A DNA stretch of 64,000 bases. Origin: Stutzerimonas stutzeri. Lineage in GTDB: Bacteria > Pseudomonadota > Gammaproteobacteria > Pseudomonadales > Pseudomonadaceae. Location of the stretch: NCBI GenBank assembly GCA_002339675.1, contig DDKB01000002.1:35647-99646 (forward strand). The letters run 5' to 3'. This document shows, one piece after another, positions 33,149-41,597 of this stretch (the first letter of the stretch is position 1; each line of letters opens with the position of its first letter). A program made the translations under genes and the position numbers. The notes under the pieces were generated by a model. It saw nothing but the letters and a program-made list of their open reading frames with translations, ran no database searches and was not told the DNA's origin.

Positions 33149-34987
33149 TCAGTACGCGGCCCGTCGGCGCCGCCACAGCCAGCGCAGCACTACCGCCAGC
33201 GTCAGCAGCAACGGCACCAGGGCGATATTGAGGAATTTCAGTGTGCGCCCCAGCGCCTCGATATCGGCGTCCAGCTGGTAGCGCACCTCGCGCAGTTCCT
33301 TGCGGATCCGCAGCTTTTCCTCCATGTACCCCTGCAACGCTGCCTGCTGTTGCGGGGTCAGCTGGAGCTGGCCGTCGGCATCGGGCCCCTGCAACTCAGC
33401 GAGCTGGGCCTCGGTCGCCGCCAGGCGTTGCTGCAACGCATCTTCTTTTTCGCGAAAACGATTCTCGGCCTGACGCCGCAGCGCCTCGACCACCACGAAG
33501 GGACGAGCAAAGCGGCCGCGCGAGCGCACGCTGATCAGCGCGTCGGTACCGGAAAGGTTATCCAGCGCATTGACCACGAAGGTGCCGTTGTCGGCCCAGG
33601 GCTGCGGCATGCGCTGGCCAAAGAAATCCTCCACCTGCACCCACATGCGGTCGGCGAGGATATCGGTGTCCGCCACCGCGATGACGTTGATGCCCGCGCT
33701 CTCCTTTAGCCCATCCTTGCGACCTTCGATGCCGTCCGGATAGGCCGAACGCGCCGGCCCCTGGATACGCGCCGCGAACGTATAGCGATCGCCGGTCGGC
33801 ACCAGCCCCTTGAGGAGCTCGGCCGGGTTGTCCAGCGTATTGAAGCGACCTGCGGCAATCGGCATTGCGTAGCTGGAGCTCTGCACCAACGGCGTGAAAC
33901 GGGTGGTCGCGCCCGGCAACGGCTCGAGGTAGCCAGCGGTGCCCAGAGTCAGGTTCTCCAGCGACGCGGTGGTCACGTCATCGGTGTCCAGCGCCTCCTG
34001 CGGCAGGCTCAGCCAGCCCGGATGGCGCACTGGCCGACGCGCTTCACCCACACCGACCGACATGGCATTGGCCGCGTCCAGCACCACCTGGTCCGCTGGC
34101 ATGCGAACGCCCCATGCGTTGAACAGCGGCTCGAGGTCGGACGCCTTGCGCTCGTCGATCTCCCCCGGGCCGATGCCCATGCCCGGATCCGTTTCGCTGT
34201 ACGGATCGAGGAAGACCAGCAACTTGCCGCCCCGCATCACGAACTGGTCGATGGCGTAAAGCGTCTGCTCGGGCAGTTCCTTCGGATGCACCAGCAGCAG
34301 CACCGAAACATTCGCCGGGATCATGTCGACGTCGCGCTTGAGGCTTTCGATGTGAAACAGCTGACGGATGTTCTCCAGCACCATCCACGGCTGGCTGGCC
34401 TGCTGCGTACGGACATCGAACCCACCGGTCAGGGGCAGCGTCGACAGCACGCCGACCACCGGCCGCTTCGCCTCCGACAGGGACTGCACCAGGCGGCTGA
34501 TCTCGTATTCGAGGAAGGCCTCCTGGTCCAGCGGGAAGAACGGAATGCTCTGCGTCTGCCCCTCGGCGTTGCGCCCGGCGAGTCCGAAATAAACCTTATC
34601 TCCGCCGCGGTCCAGCGGCACGGCCTGCAGTCCGAGCGCCGCGGCCTGGTCTTCTTCCTCGGAGAATGGCTGCGGGTCGATCACCTGGACCTTCAGCTTG
34701 CCCCTGGCCTGCCGCGCGTAGGCGTGCAGCATTTCTTCGACCCGCCGGGCATGGTTGCGCACCGCGACCAGGTCCTTGGTGGCGTCCTCGGAGTAGAACA
34801 GCTGCAGAGTCACAGGCTCGTCGAGCCCGTCGAGGATGGCCCGGGTACCGTCCGACAGGGTGTACAGCTTCTGTTCGGTCAGGTCCAGGCGCGCGGCGGT
34901 GAGCAGCAGGCCGGCCGCAGCGTTGACCACGAGGAAGATCAGGGCGATCAGCAGCAGCCCGGCGCCGGAATACATCAGTCGTTTCAT
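33149..34987 (-). CDS. GldG-like ABC system auxiliary protein
   Basis: A 612-residue membrane protein. There is one membrane helix at the N-terminus (LLLIALIFLVVNAAAGLLL) and one at the C-terminus (FLNIALVPLLLTLAVVLRWLW, followed by RRRRAAY). The large periplasmic part is of the GldG/DUF4350-related ABC_transp_aux type, with YTLSDGTRAILDGLDEPVTLQLFYS, VVGVLSTLPLTGGFD and MRGGKLLVFLDPYSE. A coiled coil lies at about 505-585 (ENRFREKEDALQQRLAATEAQLAEL). It works with the adjacent permease and ATPase. In Bacteroidetes GldAFG support gliding; in pseudomonads the substrate is unknown. Confidence 0.87.
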   Translation of the reverse strand: MKRLMYSGAGLLLIALIFLVVNAAAGLLLTAARLDLTEQKLYTLSDGTRAILDGLDEPVTLQLFYSEDATKDLVAVRNHARRVEEMLHAYARQARGKLKVQVIDPQPFSEEEDQAAALGLQAVPLDRGGDKVYFGLAGRNAEGQTQSIPFFPLDQEAFLEYEISRLVQSLSEAKRPVVGVLSTLPLTGGFDVRTQQASQPWMVLENIRQLFHIESLKRDVDMIPANVSVLLLVHPKELPEQTLYAIDQFVMRGGKLLVFLDPYSETDPGMGIGPGEIDERKASDLEPLFNAWGVRMPADQVVLDAANAMSVGVGEARRPVRHPGWLSLPQEALDTDDVTTASLENLTLGTAGYLEPLPGATTRFTPLVQSSSYAMPIAAGRFNTLDNPAELLKGLVPTGDRYTFAARIQGPARSAYPDGIEGRKDGLKESAGINVIAVADTDILADRMWVQVEDFFGQRMPQPWADNGTFVVNALDNLSGTDALISVRSRGRFARPFVVVEALRRQAENRFREKEDALQQRLAATEAQLAELQGPDADGQLQLTPQQQAALQGYMEEKLRIRKELREVRYQLDADIEALGRTLKFLNIALVPLLLTLAVVLRWLWRRRRAAY

Positions 34988-34997
34988 GAGCGCGCCC

Positions 34998-35729
34998 CTA
35001 ATCCGCTTTCTTCAGATCGACGACCACGGCGGTGGCCGTGAGCCAGGCGGCGATCAGCGTGACGAAATACAGCAGGTCGCGCAGATCGATCACGCCCTTG
35101 CTGAGCGCGTCGAAACGGATCAGAAAGCTCAGCGAGGCGATGGCATCCACCAGCCACTGCGGTGCCCAGGCGAAGGCGTCAAGCACCATCGGCAGACCGC
35201 TGACGATGAACAGGAAGCAGACGCTGACCGACAGGATGAAGGCAATCACCTGGTTCTTCGCGAGGGCCGACATGCACGAGCCGATGGCCAGGAAGCCGCC
35301 GGCCAGCAACCAGCTGCCGACGTAGCCGGCAACGATGGCCCCGTTGTCCGGCTCGCCCAGGTAGTTAACCGTGATCACCATGGGAAAGGTCAGCAGCAGC
35401 GCGATTCCGGCAAACACCCAGGCGGCGAGGAACTTGCCGGTCACCGCCTCGAACAGGCTGACCGGCAGGGTCATCAGCAGCTCGATGGAACCGGATTTGC
35501 GCTCTTCGGCCCACAGCCGCATGGCTATCGCCGGGATCAGGAACAGATACAACCAGGTGTGGAAACCAAAGAACGGATCGAGGTCGGCCTGGTCCCGTTC
35601 GTAGAAGCCACCCAGGTAAAAGGTGAACACCCCGGACAGCACCAGAAACATCAGGATGAAGACATAGGCGAGCGGCGTGGCGAAATAGCTGCCCAGCTCG
35701 CGCTTGAAGATCACCGGCAACTGCCTCAT
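34998..35729 (-). CDS. ABC-2 type permease (GldF-like)
   Basis: A 243-residue integral membrane protein with six hydrophobic segments, starting MRQLPVIFKRELGSYFATPLAYVFI. The block LRLWAEERKSGSIELLMTLPVS-like (here MRLWAEERKSGSIELLMTLPVS) is the ABC-2 permease signature. The ATG at 35729 has GGAG 8 bases upstream. It overlaps the ATPase gene by four bases, and the frame is open far upstream through that gene; this is a shadow, not an N-terminal extension. The gap to the GldG-like gene is 10 bases. Confidence 0.9.
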   Translation of the reverse strand: MRQLPVIFKRELGSYFATPLAYVFILMFLVLSGVFTFYLGGFYERDQADLDPFFGFHTWLYLFLIPAIAMRLWAEERKSGSIELLMTLPVSLFEAVTGKFLAAWVFAGIALLLTFPMVITVNYLGEPDNGAIVAGYVGSWLLAGGFLAIGSCMSALAKNQVIAFILSVSVCFLFIVSGLPMVLDAFAWAPQWLVDAIASLSFLIRFDALSKGVIDLRDLLYFVTLIAAWLTATAVVVDLKKAD

Positions 35730-36649
35730 TGCGCCTCTCCCCGGGTCAGTGTGCGAAACACTTCGTCGAGCCGCCCGCGCTCCACATCCAGCTCTTTCAC
35801 CGCCCACCCTTGCTGGGTGATCAGTGCATTGATCTGCGGGAAGATCACCTCGCCGGGCTTGGCCAGCACGGTGAGGCTGTGTTCCGGCTCGTTGCGCTCC
35901 ACGCCCGCGACCCCCGGCAGCGCGGCCAGGGCGATGTCGTCCAGTGGCGCCGTACCGACCAGGGTCACCGCCTGGTGATAGCGCGAACGGCTCTGCAGTT
36001 CGAGCGGCGTGCCGTCGGCCACCAGCCGTCCGTGGGCGATCACCACGGCGCGGGTGCAGACCGCGCTGACCTCCTCGAGAATATGCGTCGAGATGATCAC
36101 GATCTTGTCCTGCGAAAGCCCGCGGATGAGCTCGCGCACCTGGTGCTTCTGGTTCGGATCCAGACCGTCGGTGGGTTCGTCCAGGATCAGCACGCGCGGG
36201 TCGTGGAGGATCGCCTGGGCCAGGCCGACGCGACGCTTGAAACCCTTGGACAGGGTATCGATGGTCTGGCCCAGCACGCTCTCCAGCTCGACCTGGCCGG
36301 CGGCGGTGTCGACGCGCACGCGCTTGTCCGCGCCGCGGTAACCGCGCACCTCGGCGATGAACTCGAGAAACTGGCGAACCGTCATGTCGCCGTAGCAGGG
36401 GGCGCCTTCGGGCAGGTAACCGATCTGCCGCCGGGCCTGCAGCGCTTGGGTCCGGATGTCGCAACCAAAGATGCTCGCCGTGCCCGCGCTCGGCGCGAGA
36501 AAGCCGGTCAGCATCTTCATGGTAGTGGACTTGCCGGCACCGTTGGGCCCGAGAAAGCCGAGCACTTCGCCCGGCGCGACCTGGAAGGACAACCCGTCCA
36601 CCGCCGTGTGGCGGCCGAAGCGCCGAGTCAGATTCTTCAGTTCGATCAT
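35726..36649 (-). CDS. ABC transporter ATP-binding protein (GldA-like)
   Basis: A 307-residue ATPase. Walker A is GPNGAGKST, the signature is LSKGFKRRVGLAQAILHDP (degenerate LSGGQ, common in this subfamily), and Walker B is RVLILDEPTDGLDP, with the switch His in ISTHILEEV. It energises export with the permease and the GldG-like protein. The start MIELKNLTRRFG at 36649 follows GGGAG. A good sigma-70 promoter is about 50 bases upstream. It is divergent from plsB. Confidence 0.93.
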   Translation of the reverse strand: MIELKNLTRRFGRHTAVDGLSFQVAPGEVLGFLGPNGAGKSTTMKMLTGFLAPSAGTASIFGCDIRTQALQARRQIGYLPEGAPCYGDMTVRQFLEFIAEVRGYRGADKRVRVDTAAGQVELESVLGQTIDTLSKGFKRRVGLAQAILHDPRVLILDEPTDGLDPNQKHQVRELIRGLSQDKIVIISTHILEEVSAVCTRAVVIAHGRLVADGTPLELQSRSRYHQAVTLVGTAPLDDIALAALPGVAGVERNEPEHSLTVLAKPGEVIFPQINALITQQGWAVKELDVERGRLDEVFRTLTRGEAQ

Positions 36650-36707
36650 CGCTCCCACCCCTTGATGGTCCTTGGCCGAACTCCACAGAGGGGCCAGTGC
36701 GCGCGGG

Positions 36708-36736
36708 ACTATAAGAAGACCTTGACCGGCACGCAA
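36708..36736 (-). promoter_or_regulatory. Putative sigma-70 promoter of the Gld-type ABC operon
   Basis: The minus strand reads TTGCGT (36736-36731), a 17-bp spacer, and TATAGT (36713-36708). The predicted start is near 36701, about 52 bases before the ATPase ATG. Confidence 0.55.
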
Positions 36737-36898
36737 CCGCCGCGATGGGTGACGGCCGCGTCACAGACGGCGCCGGCCCGTGCCCTCAGGCAGCAGAGAC
36801 TGACGAGGCTGAAGCGTGCCGGGATTTTGCCCGGCCCCACCGCATGCGGCACACTGGCGGCTTCGAGGGCGCCAGGCCCTCCCAGCCGAAGCTGCCCG

Positions 36899-39382
36899 AT
36901 GACCCGTTCCCCCTTTCGCCGCCTGATCTTCTCCCTGTTTCGCCGCGTGCTCTACGCCTGGGTTCGCTCGGAGACCATCAACCAGTCCGCGTTCACTCTC
37001 AAGCTGGACCGCAGCAAGCCCGTGTTCTACGTGCTTCAGCGCGCTTCGCTGAGCGACCTGGCGGTGCTCGACCATGAGTGCAGCAAGGCCGGACTGCCGC
37101 GTCCAGTGGCCGATGTCGCGGTGGGCGATCACATCGAGCCGGCGGCGTTCATCTTTCTCAACCCGGCCGCCAGCTGGTTCGGCACCCGCCCGCGGGCAGT
37201 CACGCCGGCGCCGCTGGTTCGCCTGGTCGCGGCGCTGGAGCAAAACGCGGTCGACAACGCGCAGATCGTGCCGGTAAGCGTGTTCTGGGGACAGAATCCC
37301 GCGCGCGAGACCAGCCCGTGGAAACTGCTGTTCGCCGACAGCTGGGCAGTCACCGGGCGGCTGCGCAAGCTGCTCAGCATCCTGATGCTGGGCCGCAAGA
37401 CCCGCGTGCAATTCTCCACGCCCATCCAGCTCAACGAACTGGTGGCGCAGAACAAGGGCCACGCCCGCACCCTGCGCATGGCGCAGCGCATGCTGCGGGT
37501 GCACTTCCGTCACCAGAAAACCGCGGTCATCGGGCCCGACCTGTCGCACCGCCGCAACCTGGTCAAAGGCCTGGTACATGGGCCGCAGGTGCGCCAGGCG
37601 ATCCGTGATGAAGCCGAGCGCGAGGGCATCACGCTGGACAAGGCCGAGGCCCGCGCCCTGCGCTACGGCAACGAGATCGCCTCGGACTACGCCTACACGG
37701 CGGTCCGTTTTCTCGAGGTGGTGCTGTCCTGGTTCTGGAACAAGATCTACGATGGCATCCGCGTCAACCACCTTGAGCCCCTGCAGGAAGCCGTGCAGGG
37801 CCACGAAGTCATCTACGTGCCCTGCCACCGCAGCCATATCGATTACCTGCTGCTCTCCTACCTGCTGTTTCGCAGTGGCCTGACGCCGCCGCACATCGCC
37901 GCGGGGATCAACCTCAACATGCCAGTGATCGGCGGTTTGCTGCGCCGCGGCGGCGCCTTCTTCATGCGCCGCACGTTCAAGGGCAACCCACTCTATACCG
38001 CGGTGTTCAACGAGTACCTGCATACGCTGTTCAGCCGCGGCTTCCCGGTGGAGTATTTCGTCGAGGGCGGTCGCTCGCGCACCGGGCGCATGTTGCAGCC
38101 CAAGACCGGCATGCTCGCCATCACCTTGCGCAGCACGCTGCGCTCCTCACGCCTGCCGATCCTCTTCGTGCCGGTGTACATCGGCTACGAGCGGGTCCTG
38201 GAAGGTCGCACCTACCTGGGTGAGCTGCGCGGTGCGGCGAAAAAGAAGGAGTCGATCTTCGACATCTTCAAGGTCATCGGCGCGCTTAAACAGCGCTTCG
38301 GCCAAGTCTGGGTGAATTTCGGCGAACCGCTCGCGCTCAATGCGTTTCTCGATCAGCAGCAGCCCGGTTGGCGACAGCAGCAGCTGGCGCCGGACTTCCG
38401 CCCCGACTGGCTCAACGGGACCACCAACACGCTGTCCGAGCGCATCGCCCAGCGACTCAACGAAGCCGCCGCGGTCAACCCGGTCAACCTGGTGGCACTG
38501 GCAATGTTGTCGACCAGCCGCCAGGCCCTCGACAGCCGCTCCCTCGCCCGCGTGCTAGATCTCTACCAAAGCCTGCTCCGCGCGGTGCCCTACTCGCCCC
38601 ATGTCACCCTGCCCGAGGGCGACGGGGCAACGCTGATCCGCTACGTGAAAGACCTCGGCCTGCTCGCCGAACAAAAGGATGCGCTGGGCGACATCCTCTA
38701 CCTCGACGAGCAGAACGCCGTATTGATGACCTATTACCGCAACAACGTGATGCACATCTTCGCGCTGCCGGCGCTGCTCGCCAGTTTCTTCCAGAGCAGC
38801 GCGCGGATCAGCCGGGAACAGATGCTGCGCTACACCGAGGCGCTGTATCCCTACCTGCGCGCCGAACTCTTCATGCGCTGGGAACCCGACGCCCTCGAGG
38901 CGGTGGTCGACCAGTGGCTGGCGGCGTTCGTCGAGCACGGACTGCTCCGCCTGGACGGCGAAACCTACGTCCGGCCGGCACCCAGCTCGCGGGAGTTCGT
39001 GCTGCTGACGCTGTTGGCGCGGGTCATCGTGCAGACCCTGCAGCGCTTCTACATGGCCATCTCGCTGCTGCTCAACAGCGGCCAGCACAGCCTCACCGCC
39101 GAGGCGCTGGAAAACCTCTGCACGGTGATGGCCCAGCGGCTGTCGATCCTCCATGGGCTGAACGCACCGGAGTTCTTCGACAAGAGCCTGTTCCGCCATT
39201 TCATCAAGAGCCTGCAGGACCAGGACGTCTTGCGCCAGGATGACCAGGGCCGGCTCGGTTACCACGACAAGCTCGGCGAGCTGGCCGAGGGCGTGGCCAA
39301 GCGCGTACTGCCGGCCGAGATTCGTCTCTCGATCCGCCAGGTCGCGCTGGAGCGGCACGATGAAGAACAACCCTCGGACTGA
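36899..39382 (+). CDS. plsB: Glycerol-3-phosphate 1-O-acyltransferase
   Basis: An 827-residue inner-membrane acyltransferase that makes lysophosphatidate in phospholipid synthesis. The HX4D motif is CHRSHID (His310, Asp315). Other acyltransferase blocks follow: GGAFFMRRTFKGN, YFVEGGRSRTGR and PILFVPVYIGYERVLEG. The length matches E. coli PlsB (about 807). The ATG at 36899 (MTRSPFRRLIF) was chosen because the N-terminus matches pseudomonad PlsB; the frame is open about 1.2 kb upstream across the ABC ATPase gene, which is a shadow. The ribosome-binding site is weak. Confidence 0.96.
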   Translation: MTRSPFRRLIFSLFRRVLYAWVRSETINQSAFTLKLDRSKPVFYVLQRASLSDLAVLDHECSKAGLPRPVADVAVGDHIEPAAFIFLNPAASWFGTRPRAVTPAPLVRLVAALEQNAVDNAQIVPVSVFWGQNPARETSPWKLLFADSWAVTGRLRKLLSILMLGRKTRVQFSTPIQLNELVAQNKGHARTLRMAQRMLRVHFRHQKTAVIGPDLSHRRNLVKGLVHGPQVRQAIRDEAEREGITLDKAEARALRYGNEIASDYAYTAVRFLEVVLSWFWNKIYDGIRVNHLEPLQEAVQGHEVIYVPCHRSHIDYLLLSYLLFRSGLTPPHIAAGINLNMPVIGGLLRRGGAFFMRRTFKGNPLYTAVFNEYLHTLFSRGFPVEYFVEGGRSRTGRMLQPKTGMLAITLRSTLRSSRLPILFVPVYIGYERVLEGRTYLGELRGAAKKKESIFDIFKVIGALKQRFGQVWVNFGEPLALNAFLDQQQPGWRQQQLAPDFRPDWLNGTTNTLSERIAQRLNEAAAVNPVNLVALAMLSTSRQALDSRSLARVLDLYQSLLRAVPYSPHVTLPEGDGATLIRYVKDLGLLAEQKDALGDILYLDEQNAVLMTYYRNNVMHIFALPALLASFFQSSARISREQMLRYTEALYPYLRAELFMRWEPDALEAVVDQWLAAFVEHGLLRLDGETYVRPAPSSREFVLLTLLARVIVQTLQRFYMAISLLLNSGQHSLTAEALENLCTVMAQRLSILHGLNAPEFFDKSLFRHFIKSLQDQDVLRQDDQGRLGYHDKLGELAEGVAKRVLPAEIRLSIRQVALERHDEEQPSD

Positions 39383-39420
39383 CTGGTACAGCGCACCCCG
39401 GGCTTCTGCCGCTTGCCGAG

Positions 39421-39469
39421 TGATCACCAGGCAGTCAGGAGCATTGATCCTGCCTGGAGCAGGTGATCA
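39421..39469. repeat. Long imperfect inverted repeat between plsB and the TerB-like gene
   Basis: The outer arms TGATCACC / GGTGATCA (39421-39428, 39462-39469) and inner arms CCAGGCA / TGCCTGG (39427-39433, 39451-39457) pair across a loop. It overlaps the stop codon of the TerB-like gene. It may terminate both convergent transcripts, though no T-tract follows. Confidence 0.5.
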
Positions 39470-39904
39470 GGCGCCGAGAACCTCCAGCTTGGCGCGGATG
39501 AAGTCCGAATGCGGTACATACAGCAGATCGGCGATACGGCGTATCAGGTGGTCTTCGTATCGATGAATGTCGCCATCGGCGGCGGCGACGCGCCATAGGG
39601 CGCTGATCAAGGCGAACTTTTCATCTGCCGAATACTGCGCATTGATCAACGAGGTGAATTCGTACAGTGAGGTTGATCGCTCGGCAGATTCCTGCGCCGA
39701 GGCGACTAGCGATGCGAGCTCGGCGTCCTCCAATCCAGAGCCCAGGCGGACTGCTTCGATAATGGCTTTCTGTTCGTCTGCATCACTTTCATAATCCGCA
39801 CGGCCGAGCTCGATCAGCAGCGCCGCAGCGGCCACCTCGACACGGGATGGCGTGGCTTGAACGTCTCCACGGAGATCGAACAGCGACTTGAGAGCCTTGA
39901 GCAT
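39467..39904 (-). CDS. TerB-family tellurite-resistance-like protein
   Basis: A 145-residue acidic all-helical protein of the TerB/DjlA-N superfamily. Typical features are VEVAAAALLIELGRADYESDADEQKAII and ALWRVAAADGDIHRYEDHLIRRIADLL, in which aspartates probably bind metal. Members do not necessarily confer tellurite resistance, and no other ter genes are nearby. It converges with plsB. The 352 bases upstream (39905-40256) contain no gene. Confidence 0.85.
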   Translation of the reverse strand: MLKALKSLFDLRGDVQATPSRVEVAAAALLIELGRADYESDADEQKAIIEAVRLGSGLEDAELASLVASAQESAERSTSLYEFTSLINAQYSADEKFALISALWRVAAADGDIHRYEDHLIRRIADLLYVPHSDFIRAKLEVLGA

Positions 39905-40256
39905 GGTTTCTTTCCTTTGCAGGGGTTGATACGCAAGCGGGTCCGCGGCGACGGCTCAGCCTCGATCGTGTCGCTCCGGTAAGCACGTAGCGGATGTCCA
40001 GTCAGGCGAGATAACGCCACCTCCTGAGAGGTTTTGTAGCCAGGAAGCGTCTATAAGTTGCACCCACGCGACCGTTATAGCGCTACTACGCTTGCGCTAG
40101 ACTGCGCGGCCCATATCGTCTATGCCGCCGACCAGCAGGGAACGGCGCGTACCTGCGTCACGATACGCTCGACACAAGCTACCGCCACCGTTTGGCACGC
40201 CGCGCCTGGCTGTTTAAGCTCTGCCCCGCCGGCGGCATCACTCAGAGGATATCTCC
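39905..40256. other. 352-base intergenic region, no gene
   Basis: This lies between the divergent TerB-like and DUF4197 genes. It should hold both promoters but I find no convincing -35/-10 pair. A short stem ACCTC-CTGA-GAGGT followed by TTTG occurs at 40019-40035. No dispersed repeat is recognised. Confidence 0.5.
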
Positions 40257-40943
40257 ATGCTGCGCACCACTGCATTGCTCACCTGTCTGCTGCTCTCCGC
40301 CAGCGCTTGGGCGCTTTCGCTGTCTGACCTTAGCCAGGGCGACGCCAACAAGGCGCTGAAAGACGCGTTGAGCCAGGGGACAAAGGTTGCCGTCCAGCAA
40401 CTGGGCCGCCCGGGCGGCTTCAGCAACGATCCCGACGTGCGCATCGAACTGCCGGGCAATATCGGCAAGGCCTCGCGCATGCTGAAGATGATGGGCATGG
40501 GCAGCCAGGTCGAGGCGCTGGAAAACGGCATGAACACCGCGGCCGAAGCCGCCGTGCCGGAGGCCCAGGCGCTGCTGCTCGAGGCAGTGCGGAACATGAC
40601 GGTGGCTGACGCCAAGTCGATCCTCGCCGGCGGCAAGGATTCGGCGACGCAGTACCTGAACAAGAGCAGCCGCGAGCAGATCCGGGCGAAGTTCCTGCCG
40701 GTCATCAAGCGGGCTACCGACAAGGTCGGCGTGGCGCAGCAGTACAACGCGCTGGCGGGCAAGGCGTCGGGGCTCGGGGCGGTCGATTCGCGCTATGGCT
40801 CGGTCGAGGGCTACGTCACCGAGCAGGCGCTGGACGGCCTGTTCACCGTGATCGCCGAACAGGAGGCGAGCATTCGTGAGAACCCGGCGCAGGCCGCTAC
40901 GAGCGTCGCGAAGAAGGTCTTCGGTGTGCTGATGGGCAACTGA
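40257..40943 (+). CDS. DUF4197 periplasmic protein
   Basis: A 228-residue protein with a signal peptide (MLRTTALLTCLLLSASAWA). The mature part matches DUF4197: LSDLSQGDANKALKDALSQGTKVAVQQLG, then MTVADAKSILAGGKDSATQYL and GYVTEQALDGLFTVIAEQEASIRENP. It is mainly helical. The function is unknown. The HlyIII-like gene starts 29 bases downstream and may be co-transcribed. Confidence 0.87.
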   Translation: MLRTTALLTCLLLSASAWALSLSDLSQGDANKALKDALSQGTKVAVQQLGRPGGFSNDPDVRIELPGNIGKASRMLKMMGMGSQVEALENGMNTAAEAAVPEAQALLLEAVRNMTVADAKSILAGGKDSATQYLNKSSREQIRAKFLPVIKRATDKVGVAQQYNALAGKASGLGAVDSRYGSVEGYVTEQALDGLFTVIAEQEASIRENPAQAATSVAKKVFGVLMGN

Positions 40944-40972
40944 TCGCCGTTCGGATCCAGGGTCGGACAACG

Positions 40973-41590
40973 ATGTATCACGGTGAAAAATTCAATGCCT
41001 GGACGCACCTGACCGGCGGCGTGCTGGCACTGATCGGCACCGTCTGGCTGCTGGTTCTGGCCGCCATGACCGGCGACGTGACGCGGATCGTCAGTGTGGC
41101 GATCTACGGCTTTACCTTGGTGCTGCTGTACAGCACCTCGACCCTCTATCACTCCGTGCGCGGCCGTGCCAAGGCGGTGATGCAGAAGCTCGACCATCTC
41201 TCGATCTATCTGCTGATCGCCGGCAGCTACACGCCCTTCTGCCTGGTCACGCTACGCGGCAGCTGGGGCTGGTGGCTGTTCGGCATCGTCTGGTCGCTGG
41301 CAGTGATCGGCATGCTGCAGGAGATCAAGCCGCGCTCCGAAGCACGCGTGCTGTCGATCGTCATCTACGCGGTGATGGGCTGGATCGTGCTGGTGGCGGT
41401 CAAGCCTCTGCTCGCGGCACTCGGCACAGCCGGCTTCGTCTGGCTGGTCGCCGGCGGGGTGTTCTACACGGTGGGCATCATCTTCTTCGCCTACGACCAG
41501 CGTTTCCGCCACTGGCATGGCATCTGGCACCTGTTCGTCATGGCCGGCAGCCTGACGCATTTCGTCGCGATCCTGCGCTACGTGGTTTGA
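40973..41590 (+). CDS. trhA: HlyIII/TrhA-family membrane protein (PAQR superfamily)
   Basis: A 205-residue protein with seven hydrophobic segments. The motifs NAWTHLTGG, STLYHSV, LDHLSIYLLIAGSYTPF and WHGIWHLFVMAGSLTHF supply the conserved His/Asp residues of the PAQR metal site. Family members are called hemolysin III, but a role in membrane energy or lipid homeostasis is more likely. It ends seven bases from the convergent copS gene. Confidence 0.9.
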   Translation: MYHGEKFNAWTHLTGGVLALIGTVWLLVLAAMTGDVTRIVSVAIYGFTLVLLYSTSTLYHSVRGRAKAVMQKLDHLSIYLLIAGSYTPFCLVTLRGSWGWWLFGIVWSLAVIGMLQEIKPRSEARVLSIVIYAVMGWIVLVAVKPLLAALGTAGFVWLVAGGVFYTVGIIFFAYDQRFRHWHGIWHLFVMAGSLTHFVAILRYVV

Positions 41591-41597
41591 GCGGCGC

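Noticed and set aside
35730..36764. N-terminal extension of the ABC permease
   Set aside because: The extra sequence is a shadow frame of the ATPase gene; the permease has its own GGAG and ATG.
35729..36898. N-terminal extension of plsB by 390 codons
   Set aside because: It crosses the ABC ATPase gene on the opposite strand, and known PlsB proteins start at the chosen Met.
39467..39904. Tellurite resistance operon
   Set aside because: Only a lone TerB-like gene is present, with no other ter genes.
39905..40256. Small RNA or gene in the TerB-DUF4197 gap
   Set aside because: No open frame with a ribosome-binding site and only a weak 5-bp stem; nothing to support a call.
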